64,000 bases of DNA. Source: Duganella sp. BJB480 (lineage in GTDB: Bacteria > Pseudomonadota > Gammaproteobacteria > Burkholderiales > Burkholderiaceae_D). Both the position numbers and the translations under genes were made by a program. The stretch spans positions 496,001 through 560,000 of the forward strand of contig QVIN01000003.1 in assembly GCA_003416985.1 (NCBI GenBank), in the 5' to 3' direction. Below the pieces are notes generated by a model that was not told the origin of the DNA, did no database searches, and saw nothing but the letters and a program-made list of their open reading frames with translations. Shown here piece by piece: positions 56,070-64,000 of the stretch (positions are counted from its first letter, which is position 1; each line of letters starts with the position of its first letter).

Positions 56070-57866
56070 TTATCTGTTTGCCAACTCCGCTTCCGCCTCG
56101 CGCAGCAGTTGATCCTGCTGCGCCGTCAGTTCCCGGTAGCGCACGCCGATTTCGTCGGACGACAGGCCGGCCGCGAACAGCTGACTCAGTTCCTGCTTCA
56201 GCGCGTCGTTCTTCACCTGGCGGATCGCGCCGCGCAGGAACAGGCGCACCGCGTCGTAGTCCGATTCCGGCTCCTTGACGATCTCGCCGATGATGCCGTC
56301 GTACTCGTCGCCCTGCGACTTCAGGTGCTGGGCGAAGGCGGCGAAGCTGCCGTTGGGGCCCAACGCCTGGGCCGACGCCACCAGCTGCGCCAGCCGTTCG
56401 GCCGGCTCGGCGCCGAAGTACTGGAACGCCGCCAAGGCCGAGGCGTCGATGTCCAGCGCCAGCGGCGGATGCGCCACCAGCAGCCGCACGATCTGCAACT
56501 CCAGCCCGACCGGCACCGGCCGGCCGGTGCGGGGCGGCGCCTGGCGCGCCACAGCCACCGGCTTGGCCAGCTCGAACAGCGCCTCGATCTCGGACGGCGT
56601 GGTCTGCGTCAACTGCGCCAGGCCGCGAACGATCTGCAGGCGCAGCGCCGTGGGCGTCATCGATTGCAACATCGGTTTGGCGTCGAACTGGGCGCGCGCG
56701 CGGCCTTCCGGGCTCTGCAAATCATGCTCGCCGACCGCTTCCTTGACCAGGAACTGCGACAGCGGCATGGCCTCGTGGATCTCCTGCTCGAACGCTTCCC
56801 TGCCGTGGGCGCGCACATAACTGTCCGGGTCGTGCTCGGTGGGCAGGAACAGGAACTTGATGGTCTTGTTGTCCGTCACGTGCGGCAGACAGGCTTCCAG
56901 CGCGCGCCGCGCGGCGCGGCGGCCGGCCTTGTCGCCGTCGAAACTGAAGATCACCGTGTCGGTTTGACGCAACAATTTCTGTACGTGATGGGTGGTGCAG
57001 GCGGTGCCCAGCGTTGCCACGGCTTGCGGGAAACCCATCTGCGCCAATGCCACTACGTCCATGTATCCCTCCGTCACCAGCACATAACCCGCATCGCGGA
57101 TCGCCTGGCGCGCCTCGAACAGGCCATACAGTTCGAATCCCTTTGAAAATAAAGGCGTTTCGGGAGAATTCAAGTACTTCGGTTCACCGTGGTCCAGCAC
57201 CCGGCCGCCAAAGGCGATGACCTGGCCTTTGGTGTTTTTAATCGGAAACATCACGCGCTCGCGGAAGCGGTCGTAGCGTTTGCGGTTGCCGCCGTCCTCG
57301 TCCACCTTGTCGATCACCAGGCCGGCCTCGGCCAGCGCCACCGCCTCGTAGTCGGGGAAGATGGAGCGCAGGTTGTCCCAGCCGGCCGGCGCGTAGCCCA
57401 GGCCGAAACGGGCGGCGATTTCGCCGGTCAGGCCGCGGTTCTTCAGGTAGGCGATGGCGTCGGTGGCGCCGCGCAATTGGGCGCGGTAGAAATCGCTGGC
57501 GCGCGTCATCGCCTCGGTCAGGGCCAGGCTCTGCGCGGCCATTTGCGCGCGCTGGGCCGGCGGTATCTTGTCGTCCTGCTCGGGCACCACCATGCCGACG
57601 TTTTGCGCCAGCTCTTTGACGGCATCGACAAAGCCCATGCCGGAATATTCGATCAGGAAACCGATCGAGGTGCCGTGGGCGCCGCAGCCGAAGCAGTGGT
57701 AGAACTGCTTGGTCGGGCTGACCGTGAAACTGGGCGATTTTTCATTGTGAAACGGGCACAGGCCCATGAAATTCGCGCCGCCTTTTTTCAGCTGCACGTA
57801 GCGTCCGACCACGTCGACGATGTCGACCCGGTTCAGCAAATCGGAAATAAAGGATTGTGGAATCAC
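56070..57866 (-). CDS. dnaG: DNA primase DnaG
   Basis: A 598-residue primase that makes RNA primers at the replication fork. The N-terminal zinc finger is CPFHNEKSPSFTV...FHCFGCG type (about 37-65, read here as CPFH and CFGC). The TOPRIM catalytic core contains YVLVTEGYMDVVALAQMGF (Glu near 268) and IFSFDGDKAGRRAARRAL (DxD near 310). The C-terminal DnaB-binding region follows (about 450-598). Length is normal. The frame opens at GTG (57866). It lies between yqeY and rpoD on the same strand, as in most Burkholderiales. Confidence 0.97.
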   Translation of the reverse strand: MIPQSFISDLLNRVDIVDVVGRYVQLKKGGANFMGLCPFHNEKSPSFTVSPTKQFYHCFGCGAHGTSIGFLIEYSGMGFVDAVKELAQNVGMVVPEQDDKIPPAQRAQMAAQSLALTEAMTRASDFYRAQLRGATDAIAYLKNRGLTGEIAARFGLGYAPAGWDNLRSIFPDYEAVALAEAGLVIDKVDEDGGNRKRYDRFRERVMFPIKNTKGQVIAFGGRVLDHGEPKYLNSPETPLFSKGFELYGLFEARQAIRDAGYVLVTEGYMDVVALAQMGFPQAVATLGTACTTHHVQKLLRQTDTVIFSFDGDKAGRRAARRALEACLPHVTDNKTIKFLFLPTEHDPDSYVRAHGREAFEQEIHEAMPLSQFLVKEAVGEHDLQSPEGRARAQFDAKPMLQSMTPTALRLQIVRGLAQLTQTTPSEIEALFELAKPVAVARQAPPRTGRPVPVGLELQIVRLLVAHPPLALDIDASALAAFQYFGAEPAERLAQLVASAQALGPNGSFAAFAQHLKSQGDEYDGIIGEIVKEPESDYDAVRLFLRGAIRQVKNDALKQELSQLFAAGLSSDEIGVRYRELTAQQDQLLREAEAELANR

Positions 57867-57958
57867 AGGGCTATACGGTCTTGTTATGGATCAGACTATA
57901 CCGCCGCGCCGATCCGGTTTTGACGCGGATCAAGCGGCGGCGGCGGGAACAACAGGCG

Positions 57959-58408
57959 TCAGGCCGGAGCCAGCGCCTTCTTGACCAGCGCGGACACCAC
58001 GGTCATGTCGGCACGGCCAGCCAGCTTGGGCTTGACGATGGCCATGACCTTGCCCATGTCCTGCGGACCGGCGGCGCCCGAGGCGGCCACGGCGGCGGCC
58101 ACTTCGGCGGCGATTTCCTCGTCGGACAGGCCGGCCGGCATGTAGGCGGTCAGCACCACCAGTTCGGCTTTTTCGATGTCGGCCAGGTCGGCGCGGCCGC
58201 CGGCTTCGAACTGGGTGATCGAATCCTTGCGCTGCTTGATCATTTTTTCCACGATGGCCACGGTCTGGTCGTCGTTGACTTCGATGCGCTCGTCCACTTC
58301 CTTGCGCTTGATTTCCGCGAGGATCAGGCGGATGGTCGCCAGGCGACCGGCTTCCTTGGCGCGCATGGCGTTTTTCATGTCTTCGGTGATTTGTTCTCTC
58401 AAGCCCAT
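57959..58408 (-). CDS. yqeY: GatB/YqeY-domain protein
   Basis: A 149-residue helical protein. GLREQITEDMKNAMRAKEAG at the start, KRKEVDERIEVNDDQ in the middle and PQDMGKVMAIVKPKLAGRAD near the end match YqeY, which resembles the tail domain of the GatB amidotransferase subunit and may bind tRNA or tRNA-like RNA. It is conserved between rpsU and dnaG. A hairpin terminator separates it from rpsU, so it may be expressed partly by read-through. Confidence 0.93.
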   Translation of the reverse strand: MGLREQITEDMKNAMRAKEAGRLATIRLILAEIKRKEVDERIEVNDDQTVAIVEKMIKQRKDSITQFEAGGRADLADIEKAELVVLTAYMPAGLSDEEIAAEVAAAVAASGAAGPQDMGKVMAIVKPKLAGRADMTVVSALVKKALAPA

Positions 58409-58448
58409 GGAATTTCTCTCAAAAAATTGTAGGAGTAAAAATGCGAAA

Positions 58449-58474
58449 ACCCGCCGCGGCGAACCGGGGCGGGT
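58449..58474 (-). terminator. Attenuator/terminator between rpsU and yqeY
   Basis: ACCCGCC and GGCGGGT pair on the minus strand about 60 bases after rpsU, followed by TTTTC. It resembles the partial terminator known after rpsU in the E. coli macromolecular synthesis operon. Confidence 0.65.
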
Positions 58475-58535
58475 ATCTCTTAAGCAACCCGAGGCGTGAG
58501 CGCCATACTACCGGGTTGAATCTGCAAGCGCAGTC

Positions 58536-58748
58536 TTAGAAGAGTTTTTTCGGCAGTTGCTGGCTGCGGATGCGCTTGTAGTGACGCTTCACTGCAGCTG
58601 CCAGCTTGCGCTTACGCTCAGCCGTTGGCTTTTCGTAGAACTCGCGTGCGCGCAGTTCGGTCAGCAGACCGGTTTTTTCGATGGTGCGTTTGAAGCGACG
58701 CATTGCGACTTCGAACGGCTCGTTTTCTTTAAGGCGAATAGTGGTCAT
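58536..58748 (-). CDS. rpsU: Small-subunit ribosomal protein bS21
   Basis: A 70-residue basic protein starting [20 protein letters not shown] after the Met, with [20 protein letters not shown] and a basic C-terminus, which is bS21 in full. It helps the 30S subunit pair with the mRNA ribosome site. The ATG at 58748 is the conserved start; the longer in-frame extension is leader. It heads the rpsU-yqeY-dnaG-rpoD block. Confidence 0.97.
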   Translation of the reverse strand: MTTIRLKENEPFEVAMRRFKRTIEKTGLLTELRAREFYEKPTAERKRKLAAAVKRHYKRIRSQQLPKKLF

Positions 58749-58942
58749 GTAAAAATTCAAACCGTTTGAGGTTATAGGGAGAAAGAGACTATAGCAGCTT
58801 TTGCGGAAAAATGGAAGACGCCTGGCCATCTGAACGGCCATGCGTCAAGCTTTGACAGCAAAAACAACGCGGCGTATGGTGCAATCTTTCTACAACTTCA
58901 ACGATTGCGGGACGCCACTTACTTCCAGGGACCGTCAGTATA

Positions 58943-60151
58943 TCAGACCGCCTGCCCGGCCGCCACACCCGAAGCCCACGCCCACTGGAAGTTGTAGCCG
59001 CCCAGCCACCCGGTGACGTCCACCGCCTCGCCGATGAAGTACAGGCCCGGCACCTTGTTGGCCATCATGCTCTGCTGCGACAACTCGCGGGTGTCGACGC
59101 CGCCGCGCGTGACTTCGGCCTTCTTGTAGCCTTCCGAGCCGTTCGGCGTGATGGTCCACTGGTTGATCGCCGCGCCCAGCTTGCGCAGTTGGGCGTCGGG
59201 CAGGTCGGCCAGGCGAGCATCCGGCGCCAGGCCGTGCGCCAGCAGCAAACCCTCGGCCAGGCGCGCCGGCAGCCACTGCGACAGCACGTTGCCCAGCTGC
59301 TTCTTGATCGTGCCCTTGCCTTCGATCAGCGTGGCCGCCAGGTCCAGTTCGGGAATCAGGTTGATGACGATGGGCGTGCCCGGCGTCCAGTACGAGGAAA
59401 TCTGCAGGATCGCCGGGCCGGACAGGCCGCGATGCGTGAACAGCAAGTCTTCGCGGAAACGGCCGCCGGTCGGGTTGCGGCCCTTGAAGGAGCCGGTTTC
59501 TACATCCACCTCCAGCGCGATGCCGGCCATTTCCACGAACGGCGCCCACTGCTGCGGGTCGAAGGTCAGCGGCACCAGCGCCGGGCGCGGCTCGACCATG
59601 CGCAGGCCGAACTGCTCGGCGATGCGGTAGCCGAAATCGGTGGCGCCGATCTTGGCGATCGACAGGCCGCCGGTGGCGATCACCACGCTGTCGGCCTCGA
59701 TGTCGCCGCTGTCGGTGTGCAGCACGAAGCCGCCACCGTCCGCCTGCGCCACGCCGGCGACCTTGCACGGCATGCGCCAGTGCACGTCGCCGGCCGAGCA
59801 TTCGTCCTTGAGCATGTCGATGATCTGTTCGGCGGAGTCGTCGCAGAACAGCTGGCCGCGATGTTTTTCGTGGTAGCCGATGCGGTGCTTCTTCACCAGC
59901 GCGACGAAGTCGGCGGGGGTGTAGCGCGACAGGGCGCTCTTGCAGAAGTGCGGATTGTCGGACAGGAAGTTGGCCGGGCCGGCGTTGATGTTGGTGAAGT
60001 TGCAGCGGCCGCCGCCGGAGATGCGGATTTTCTCGGCCAGCTTGGTGGCGTGGTCGATCAGCACCACACGCTTGCCGCGCTGGGCCGCCGTGGCCGCGCA
60101 CATCATGCCGGCCGCGCCCGCGCCGATTACCGCTACATCAAACTTTGCCAT
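58943..60151 (-). CDS. NAD(P)/FAD-dependent oxidoreductase, HI0933/BaiN type
   Basis: A 402-residue flavoprotein. The FAD dinucleotide-binding motif is DVAVIGAGAAGMMCAATAAQ (residues 4-23), followed by GGGRCNFTN (near 47), the hallmark of the HI0933 family, and VVIATGGLSIAKIG (near 136). The C-terminus GLYFIGEAVDVTGWLGGYNF holds the second FAD contact. The family includes BaiN and uncharacterised flavoproteins. The substrate is unknown. The gene precedes nothing on its strand within 100 bases and follows ybiB by about 50 bases, possibly in one transcript. Confidence 0.92.
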   Translation of the reverse strand: MAKFDVAVIGAGAAGMMCAATAAQRGKRVVLIDHATKLAEKIRISGGGRCNFTNINAGPANFLSDNPHFCKSALSRYTPADFVALVKKHRIGYHEKHRGQLFCDDSAEQIIDMLKDECSAGDVHWRMPCKVAGVAQADGGGFVLHTDSGDIEADSVVIATGGLSIAKIGATDFGYRIAEQFGLRMVEPRPALVPLTFDPQQWAPFVEMAGIALEVDVETGSFKGRNPTGGRFREDLLFTHRGLSGPAILQISSYWTPGTPIVINLIPELDLAATLIEGKGTIKKQLGNVLSQWLPARLAEGLLLAHGLAPDARLADLPDAQLRKLGAAINQWTITPNGSEGYKKAEVTRGGVDTRELSQQSMMANKVPGLYFIGEAVDVTGWLGGYNFQWAWASGVAAGQAV

Positions 60152-60200
60152 ATCAAATCCAATCGTCCAAAGGCGTATTGTACTTGAAGGCTCCGCCCGC

Positions 60201-61193
60201 TTACTCGATCGGCCCGCTCACCCGCTGGCGCGACTGCAAGGTGCGCGACACCAGCAGGCACTGCTGCACCTGCTCGGCGATCGATGGCGGCACCGGCACC
60301 TCGCCGTCCAGCACCGAGCGGATCCAGGCCGCCGTGGTGGCCGCGCCCTTGTCCTCCGGCAGCAGCGGCAGTTCGCCCACCAGGGTCTGCTTGGGCACCA
60401 GCGTCGTGCGCAGGCCGCCGTGGAACCAGTCGATTTGCTGCGCCTTGTTGGCGTTGGCCACCGTCTCGCCCTCGGTGCCGCGCATCAGGAAGGCGTCGCC
60501 ACGCTCCGGCAGGGCCGCCGTGGTGAAGTATTCGCCCAGCATCTCCAGGTACTCGGGGTGCGTGTACGACACCAGCCGCAGCGCCGGCCCGGCGAACGGC
60601 TGCATGATCTTGACCAAGGTGTGGGTGGAATTGCGCACGCCCAGCCGGCGCCGCAGCGACAGCAGATGCGCCAGCTTGGGCGCCAGCGCATCGATGGTGA
60701 TGAAGGCCGGATGGCCCTGCGACATGGCCTCCTCCGCCTCGGCGCGGTGGCGCGCGGCCGGCACGCCCAGCGCCTCGAACACCTCGGCCGTGGCGACCCG
60801 GCCGGCGTCGTGCGCCACGCCGTGCACCAGCACCGGCACGCCCTCGCGCGCCAGCAGCATGGCCAGCAGCGGCGTCAGGTTGGCCATCTTGCGGGCGCCG
60901 TTGTAGGTCGGGATGCAAACCGGCGCGAACTGGCCCGGCGGCGCGCTGAACGGCTCGAAGGAGGCCTCGGCCGCGTCGAGGAAGCCGGCGATCTCCTCCA
61001 CCGATTCGCCCTTGATACGCATGGCCAGCAAGATGCCGCCCAGCTCCAGCTCGGAAACGCGGCCGTCCAGCATGGCGGCGTACAGGTCGTGGGCGTCGTC
61101 GCGGGTCATGCTGCGGGCGCCGTTTTTGCCCCGGCCTATTTCTTTGATGAAACGTGCGGCCGGGAATGGTTCGATGGTGGTTGGTGTGGTCAT
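60201..61193 (-). CDS. ybiB: YbiB/TrpD2-family DNA-binding protein
   Basis: A 330-residue protein with the anthranilate-phosphoribosyltransferase fold: AARFIKEIGRGKNGARSMTR near the start, IPTYNGARKMANLTPLLAM (near 92) and GTEGETVANANKAQQIDW (near 225). It lacks the usual TrpD catalytic signature and matches YbiB, which in E. coli (TrpD2) binds nucleic acid and is tied to the SOS response. It is divergent from the DAHP synthase gene with 74 bases between. Confidence 0.9.
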   Translation of the reverse strand: MTTPTTIEPFPAARFIKEIGRGKNGARSMTRDDAHDLYAAMLDGRVSELELGGILLAMRIKGESVEEIAGFLDAAEASFEPFSAPPGQFAPVCIPTYNGARKMANLTPLLAMLLAREGVPVLVHGVAHDAGRVATAEVFEALGVPAARHRAEAEEAMSQGHPAFITIDALAPKLAHLLSLRRRLGVRNSTHTLVKIMQPFAGPALRLVSYTHPEYLEMLGEYFTTAALPERGDAFLMRGTEGETVANANKAQQIDWFHGGLRTTLVPKQTLVGELPLLPEDKGAATTAAWIRSVLDGEVPVPPSIAEQVQQCLLVSRTLQSRQRVSGPIE

Positions 61194-61267
61194 GGCGTCA
61201 GCTTAAACCAGTCGGCCGCATTTCGGCTACACTATCCCTCCCCCGCAATAAATATACGTAGAGAATC

Positions 61268-62326
61268 ATGATCTCCCCAGATATCGAAAACATCAACGTC
61301 ACCTCGTTCGCGCCGATGCCGTCGCCGGAAGCCTTGCACAGCAAGCTGCCGCTGACCGACAGCGCCTCGGACACCGTGATGAAGGGCCGCGAGGCCCTGC
61401 GCAACATCATCGACCGCAAGGACAAGCGCCTGTTCGTGGTGGTCGGCCCCTGCTCGATCCACGACCCGGTGGCCGGCCTGGACTACGCCCGCCGCCTGAA
61501 GGCCCTGCAGGCCGAAGTGGCCGACACCATGCTGCTGGTGATGCGCGTGTATTTCGAGAAGCCGCGCACCACCACCGGCTGGAAAGGCTATATCAACGAC
61601 CCGGACATGGACGATTCCTTCCGCGTCAACGTCGGCATGGAGAAGGCGCGCCAGTTCCTGCTGGACGTGTGCGAGCTGGGCCTGCCCACCGCCACCGAGG
61701 CGCTCGACCCGATCTCGCCGCAATACCTGGGCGACCTGATCGCCTGGACCGCCATCGGCGCCCGCACCACCGAATCGCAGACCCACCGCGAGATGTCGTC
61801 CGGTTTATCCACGCCGGTGGGCTTCAAGAACGGCACCGACGGCGACATCAGCATCGCCATCAACGCCATCCTGTCGTCGGCGCATCCGCACTCCTTCCTG
61901 GGCATCAACGCCCAGGGCAACGTGGCGATCGTGCGCACGCGCGGCAACGGCTACGGCCACGTGGTGCTGCGCGGCGGCGACGGCCGACCGAACTACGATT
62001 CGGTGTCGATCGCGATCGCCGAGCAGGCGCTGGCCAAGGCCAAGCTGCCGGCCAACCTGGTGGTGGACTGCTCGCACGCCAACAGCTACAAGAAGCCTGA
62101 ACTGCAACCGCTGGTGATGGCCGACGTCATCCACCAGATCGTGCAGGGCAACCAGTCGCTGGTCGGCGTGATGATCGAGTCCAACATCGTCGGCGGCAAC
62201 CAGAAGATCCCGACCGACCTGACTCAGCTGAAGTACGGCTGTTCGGTCACCGACGGCTGCATCGACTGGGAAACCACCGAACAGATGCTGCGCGACGCGC
62301 ACAAGCAACTCAAGCACCGTCCATAA
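61268..62326 (+). CDS. aroG: 3-deoxy-7-phosphoheptulonate (DAHP) synthase, class I
   Basis: A 352-residue enzyme that condenses phosphoenolpyruvate and erythrose 4-phosphate, the first step of the shikimate pathway. Motifs: VVVGPCSIHDPVAGLDYAR (near 58), RVYFEKPRTTTGWKGYINDP (near 95), SGLSTPVGFKNGTDGD (near 178), and VDCSHANSYKKPE with the metal-binding His. Class I AroG/F/H type; which aromatic amino acid inhibits it cannot be told by eye, so the symbol aroG is tentative among isozymes. It ends two bases from a convergent gene. Confidence 0.95.
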   Translation: MISPDIENINVTSFAPMPSPEALHSKLPLTDSASDTVMKGREALRNIIDRKDKRLFVVVGPCSIHDPVAGLDYARRLKALQAEVADTMLLVMRVYFEKPRTTTGWKGYINDPDMDDSFRVNVGMEKARQFLLDVCELGLPTATEALDPISPQYLGDLIAWTAIGARTTESQTHREMSSGLSTPVGFKNGTDGDISIAINAILSSAHPHSFLGINAQGNVAIVRTRGNGYGHVVLRGGDGRPNYDSVSIAIAEQALAKAKLPANLVVDCSHANSYKKPELQPLVMADVIHQIVQGNQSLVGVMIESNIVGGNQKIPTDLTQLKYGCSVTDGCIDWETTEQMLRDAHKQLKHRP

Positions 62327-62327
62327 G

Positions 62328-62627
62328 CTAGCCGAAGGCCATCACCCGCGTGGCCACGCCGAACGCCCCCGCCAGCGCCGCCTCGGCCTGGCTGGCCGGG
62401 GCGCTCAGTTCATCCAGGTCCAGATACACCCTGCAGTCCTCCACCTTGACCGAGTAGCGGCGCGGCTCCGGCTCGTCGGACTCCAGCACCGCCCGCACCT
62501 CCTCCTCGCCGATACGGAACAGCGCCACGCCCGGCAGCTCCTGCCAGGCCAGGCCGCGCGGCACCAGGCGCGCGCCGCTGATGGGCACATCCTTGAGTTT
62601 GCAAATCAGCTTCCATCGTCCAGACAT
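62328..62627 (-). CDS. Short NirD-like/Rieske-fold protein lacking the cluster-binding segment
   Basis: A 99-residue protein. Its N-terminus (WKLICKLKDVPISGARLVPR, then VALFRIGEEEVRAVLE) and later YSVKVEDCRVYLDLDEL match the two ends of NirD-type Rieske domains. In those proteins about 40 residues with CxH and CxxH cluster ligands (or their remnants) lie between VRAVL and YxVKVEDG. Here only about ten residues (ESDEPEPRRY) join them, so no iron-sulfur cluster can bind. It is either a reduced structural relative or a remnant. It is convergent with the DAHP synthase gene and no nirB is nearby. Similarity is by eye. Confidence 0.5.
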   Translation of the reverse strand: MSGRWKLICKLKDVPISGARLVPRGLAWQELPGVALFRIGEEEVRAVLESDEPEPRRYSVKVEDCRVYLDLDELSAPASQAEAALAGAFGVATRVMAFG

Positions 62628-62813
62628 CGCGCGCCTCCCTAGTCAACTCACCCCGGTTGTCTAAGCAAAAGCGGTGCCACGAAAACCGCGCCAATTCCTG
62701 ACCGAATGGCAAAATTCCGCACTCCGCCAGTGCGGCCCGGAGCCGCCGTGGTGCATGCTTGCACGCACTTTCCATTACAATGGCGGATTCCTCTTTTCAT
62801 TTGTGCTCCCTCC

Positions 62814-63854
62814 ATGATCGTTCTCGGCGTCGAATCCTCCTGTGACGAAACCGGCCTTGCGCTGTACGACACGCAACACGGCCTGCTGTCCCACGCCCTG
62901 TATTCGCAGGTGGCGATGCACGAGGAGTACGGCGGCGTGGTGCCGGAACTGGCCTCGCGCGACCACATCCGCCGCGCCATCCCGCTGCTGACGCAGACGC
63001 TGGAAGGCGCCGGCAAGACGCTGGCCGACATCGACGCCATCGCCTACACGCAGGGCCCCGGCCTGGCGGGCGCGCTGCTGGTGGGTTCGTCGGTGGCGTG
63101 CAGCCTGGGCCTGGCGCTGGACAAGCCGGTGCTGGGCGTGCACCACCTGGAGGGCCATCTGCTGTCGCCGCTGCTGGCGTCGCAGCCGCCGGAGTTCCCC
63201 TTCATCGCGTTGCTGGTCTCGGGTGGACACACCCAGCTGATGCGGGTGGACGGCGTCGGCCAGTACACGCTGCTGGGCGAAACGCTGGACGACGCTGCCG
63301 GCGAAGCCTTCGACAAGTCGGCCAAGCTGCTGGGCCTGGGCTATCCGGGCGGGCCGGCGATTTCACGCCTGGCCGAGTTCGGCGATCCGACGGCCTACAA
63401 GCTGCCGCGCCCGATGTTGCATACCAAGGATTTCAATTTCAGCTTCTCCGGCCTGAAGACGGCGGTGCTGACGGTGGTGAAGAACCACGAGGAAAAGGTC
63501 ATCGCGAATATCTGCGAGCAGGACAAGGCCGACATCGCGCGCGGCTTCGTCGACGCCATCGTCGACGTGCTGACCGCGAAGTGCGTGTCCGCGCTCAAGC
63601 ACACCGGCCTGAAGCGGTTGGTGATCGCGGGCGGCGTGGGCGCCAACTCGCAGCTGCGGGCGTCGCTGAACGCGGCGGCGGCCAAGAAGAAGTTCAAGGT
63701 CTACTACCCCGAACTGGAATTCTGCACGGACAACGGCGCGATGATCGCCTTCGCCGGGGCCATGCGCTTGATGATCAACCCGGACGCGGCAAAAAAGGAC
63801 TACTCGTTCAACGTGCGTCCGCGCTGGCCGCTGGACGACATCAAGGTCGTCTAG
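62814..63854 (+). CDS. tsaD: tRNA N6-adenosine threonylcarbamoyltransferase TsaD
   Basis: A 346-residue enzyme that transfers the threonylcarbamoyl group to A37 of ANN-decoding tRNAs together with TsaB and TsaE. Motifs: [19 protein letters not shown] at the start, [14 protein letters not shown] (metal-binding His pair near 112-116), [10 protein letters not shown] (ATP-binding, near 135) and [20 protein letters not shown] (metal Asp near 305). Length is normal. The ATG at 62814 is chosen; the 36 residues upstream in frame do not belong to the family. The stop overlaps a convergent gene by three bases. Confidence 0.97.
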   Translation: MIVLGVESSCDETGLALYDTQHGLLSHALYSQVAMHEEYGGVVPELASRDHIRRAIPLLTQTLEGAGKTLADIDAIAYTQGPGLAGALLVGSSVACSLGLALDKPVLGVHHLEGHLLSPLLASQPPEFPFIALLVSGGHTQLMRVDGVGQYTLLGETLDDAAGEAFDKSAKLLGLGYPGGPAISRLAEFGDPTAYKLPRPMLHTKDFNFSFSGLKTAVLTVVKNHEEKVIANICEQDKADIARGFVDAIVDVLTAKCVSALKHTGLKRLVIAGGVGANSQLRASLNAAAAKKKFKVYYPELEFCTDNGAMIAFAGAMRLMINPDAAKKDYSFNVRPRWPLDDIKVV

Positions 63855-64000
63855 GCAAACGCCACCGAGGCCAGCACGGCCAGGCCGGCCAGCGCCAGCA
63901 GGTATTTGAGCTTGCCCTGGCCCAGATGCACACCGCGCGCGGCAATGCGCTCGCTGCGCAGACGATGCTCGTCCGACGACGATTCGTGGGCCACTGTGTT
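63851..64000 (-). CDS. C-terminal fragment of an unidentified protein (cut by window edge)
   Basis: The minus strand has an open frame entering from beyond 64000 and ending at TAG (63853-63851), inside the tsaD stop region. The 49 visible residues read [20 protein letters not shown], then [24 protein letters not shown]. This is a charged stretch followed by one membrane helix at the very end, as in a tail-anchored or small membrane protein. The family is not recognisable from the fragment. Confidence 0.5.
   Translation of the reverse strand, partial: NTVAHESSSDEHRLRSERIAARGVHLGQGKLKYLLALAGLAVLASVAFA

Overview
The window is a high-GC betaproteobacterial chromosome segment. The order rpsU - yqeY - dnaG - rpoD - tRNA(CAT), the ArgP/ArgO pair and the overall gene style point to Burkholderiales, most likely Oxalobacteraceae (Massilia/Duganella/Janthinobacterium type). 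That assignment rests on family knowledge and gene order, because no search was run. No transposon, prophage or CRISPR array was seen. Base composition is uneven: the type I secretion block (1-9 kb), 43.6-47.7 kb and the metal ATPase look less GC-rich than the 9-43 kb glycan and signalling block.

Layout. (1) 1-9 kb, minus strand: a type I secretion system (TolC-like fragment, HlyD adaptor, PrtD-type ATPase), its probable substrate (1168-residue DUF4214/RTX surface protein) and a secreted FecR-domain protein. (2) 9.2-13.2 kb, plus strand: an overlapping three-gene operon encoding a CHASE2 class III nucleotide cyclase, a TPR/beta-barrel outer-membrane protein of the Slam (DUF560) type, and a Crp-family regulator with an intact cAMP pocket and a CRP-type recognition helix. 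Three exact TGTGA-N6-TCACA palindromes lie upstream of the secretion ATPase, the surface protein and fecR. The two groups therefore look like one cAMP-controlled cell-surface system, which is the main discovery candidate here. (3) 13.3-32.1 kb: a surface-glycan cluster with Wzm/Wzt exporter, a three-domain glycosyltransferase, methyltransferases, MBOAT/AlgJ-like O-acetylation, GT2/GtrA pairs, a GT-C membrane enzyme, a GNAT/PIG-L pair and an acyltransferase. (4) 32.1-47.7 kb: RhlE-type helicase, two cyclic-di-GMP enzymes, a chemoreceptor ending in a CheR-docking pentapeptide, a TonB receptor plus phosphoesterase operon behind four 11-bp Pho-box repeats, and divergent ArgO/ArgP. (5) 47.7-53.1 kb: miscellaneous genes and a Cd/Zn/Pb-type P-ATPase. 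(6) 53.2-64 kb: conserved housekeeping genes: tRNA(CAT), rpoD, dnaG, yqeY, rpsU, BaiN-type flavoprotein, ybiB, aroG-type DAHP synthase, a shrunken NirD-like protein, tsaD and one partial gene.

How it works together (inference). A membrane cyclase sensing the periplasm would raise cAMP. The co-encoded Crp-like protein would then activate export of an abundant surface-layer-like protein through the type I system, and of a FecR/beta-barrel protein possibly handled by the Slam-like barrel. The neighbouring glycan cluster would build the polysaccharide to which such proteins are anchored. Phosphate starvation independently drives the TonB/phosphoesterase pair.
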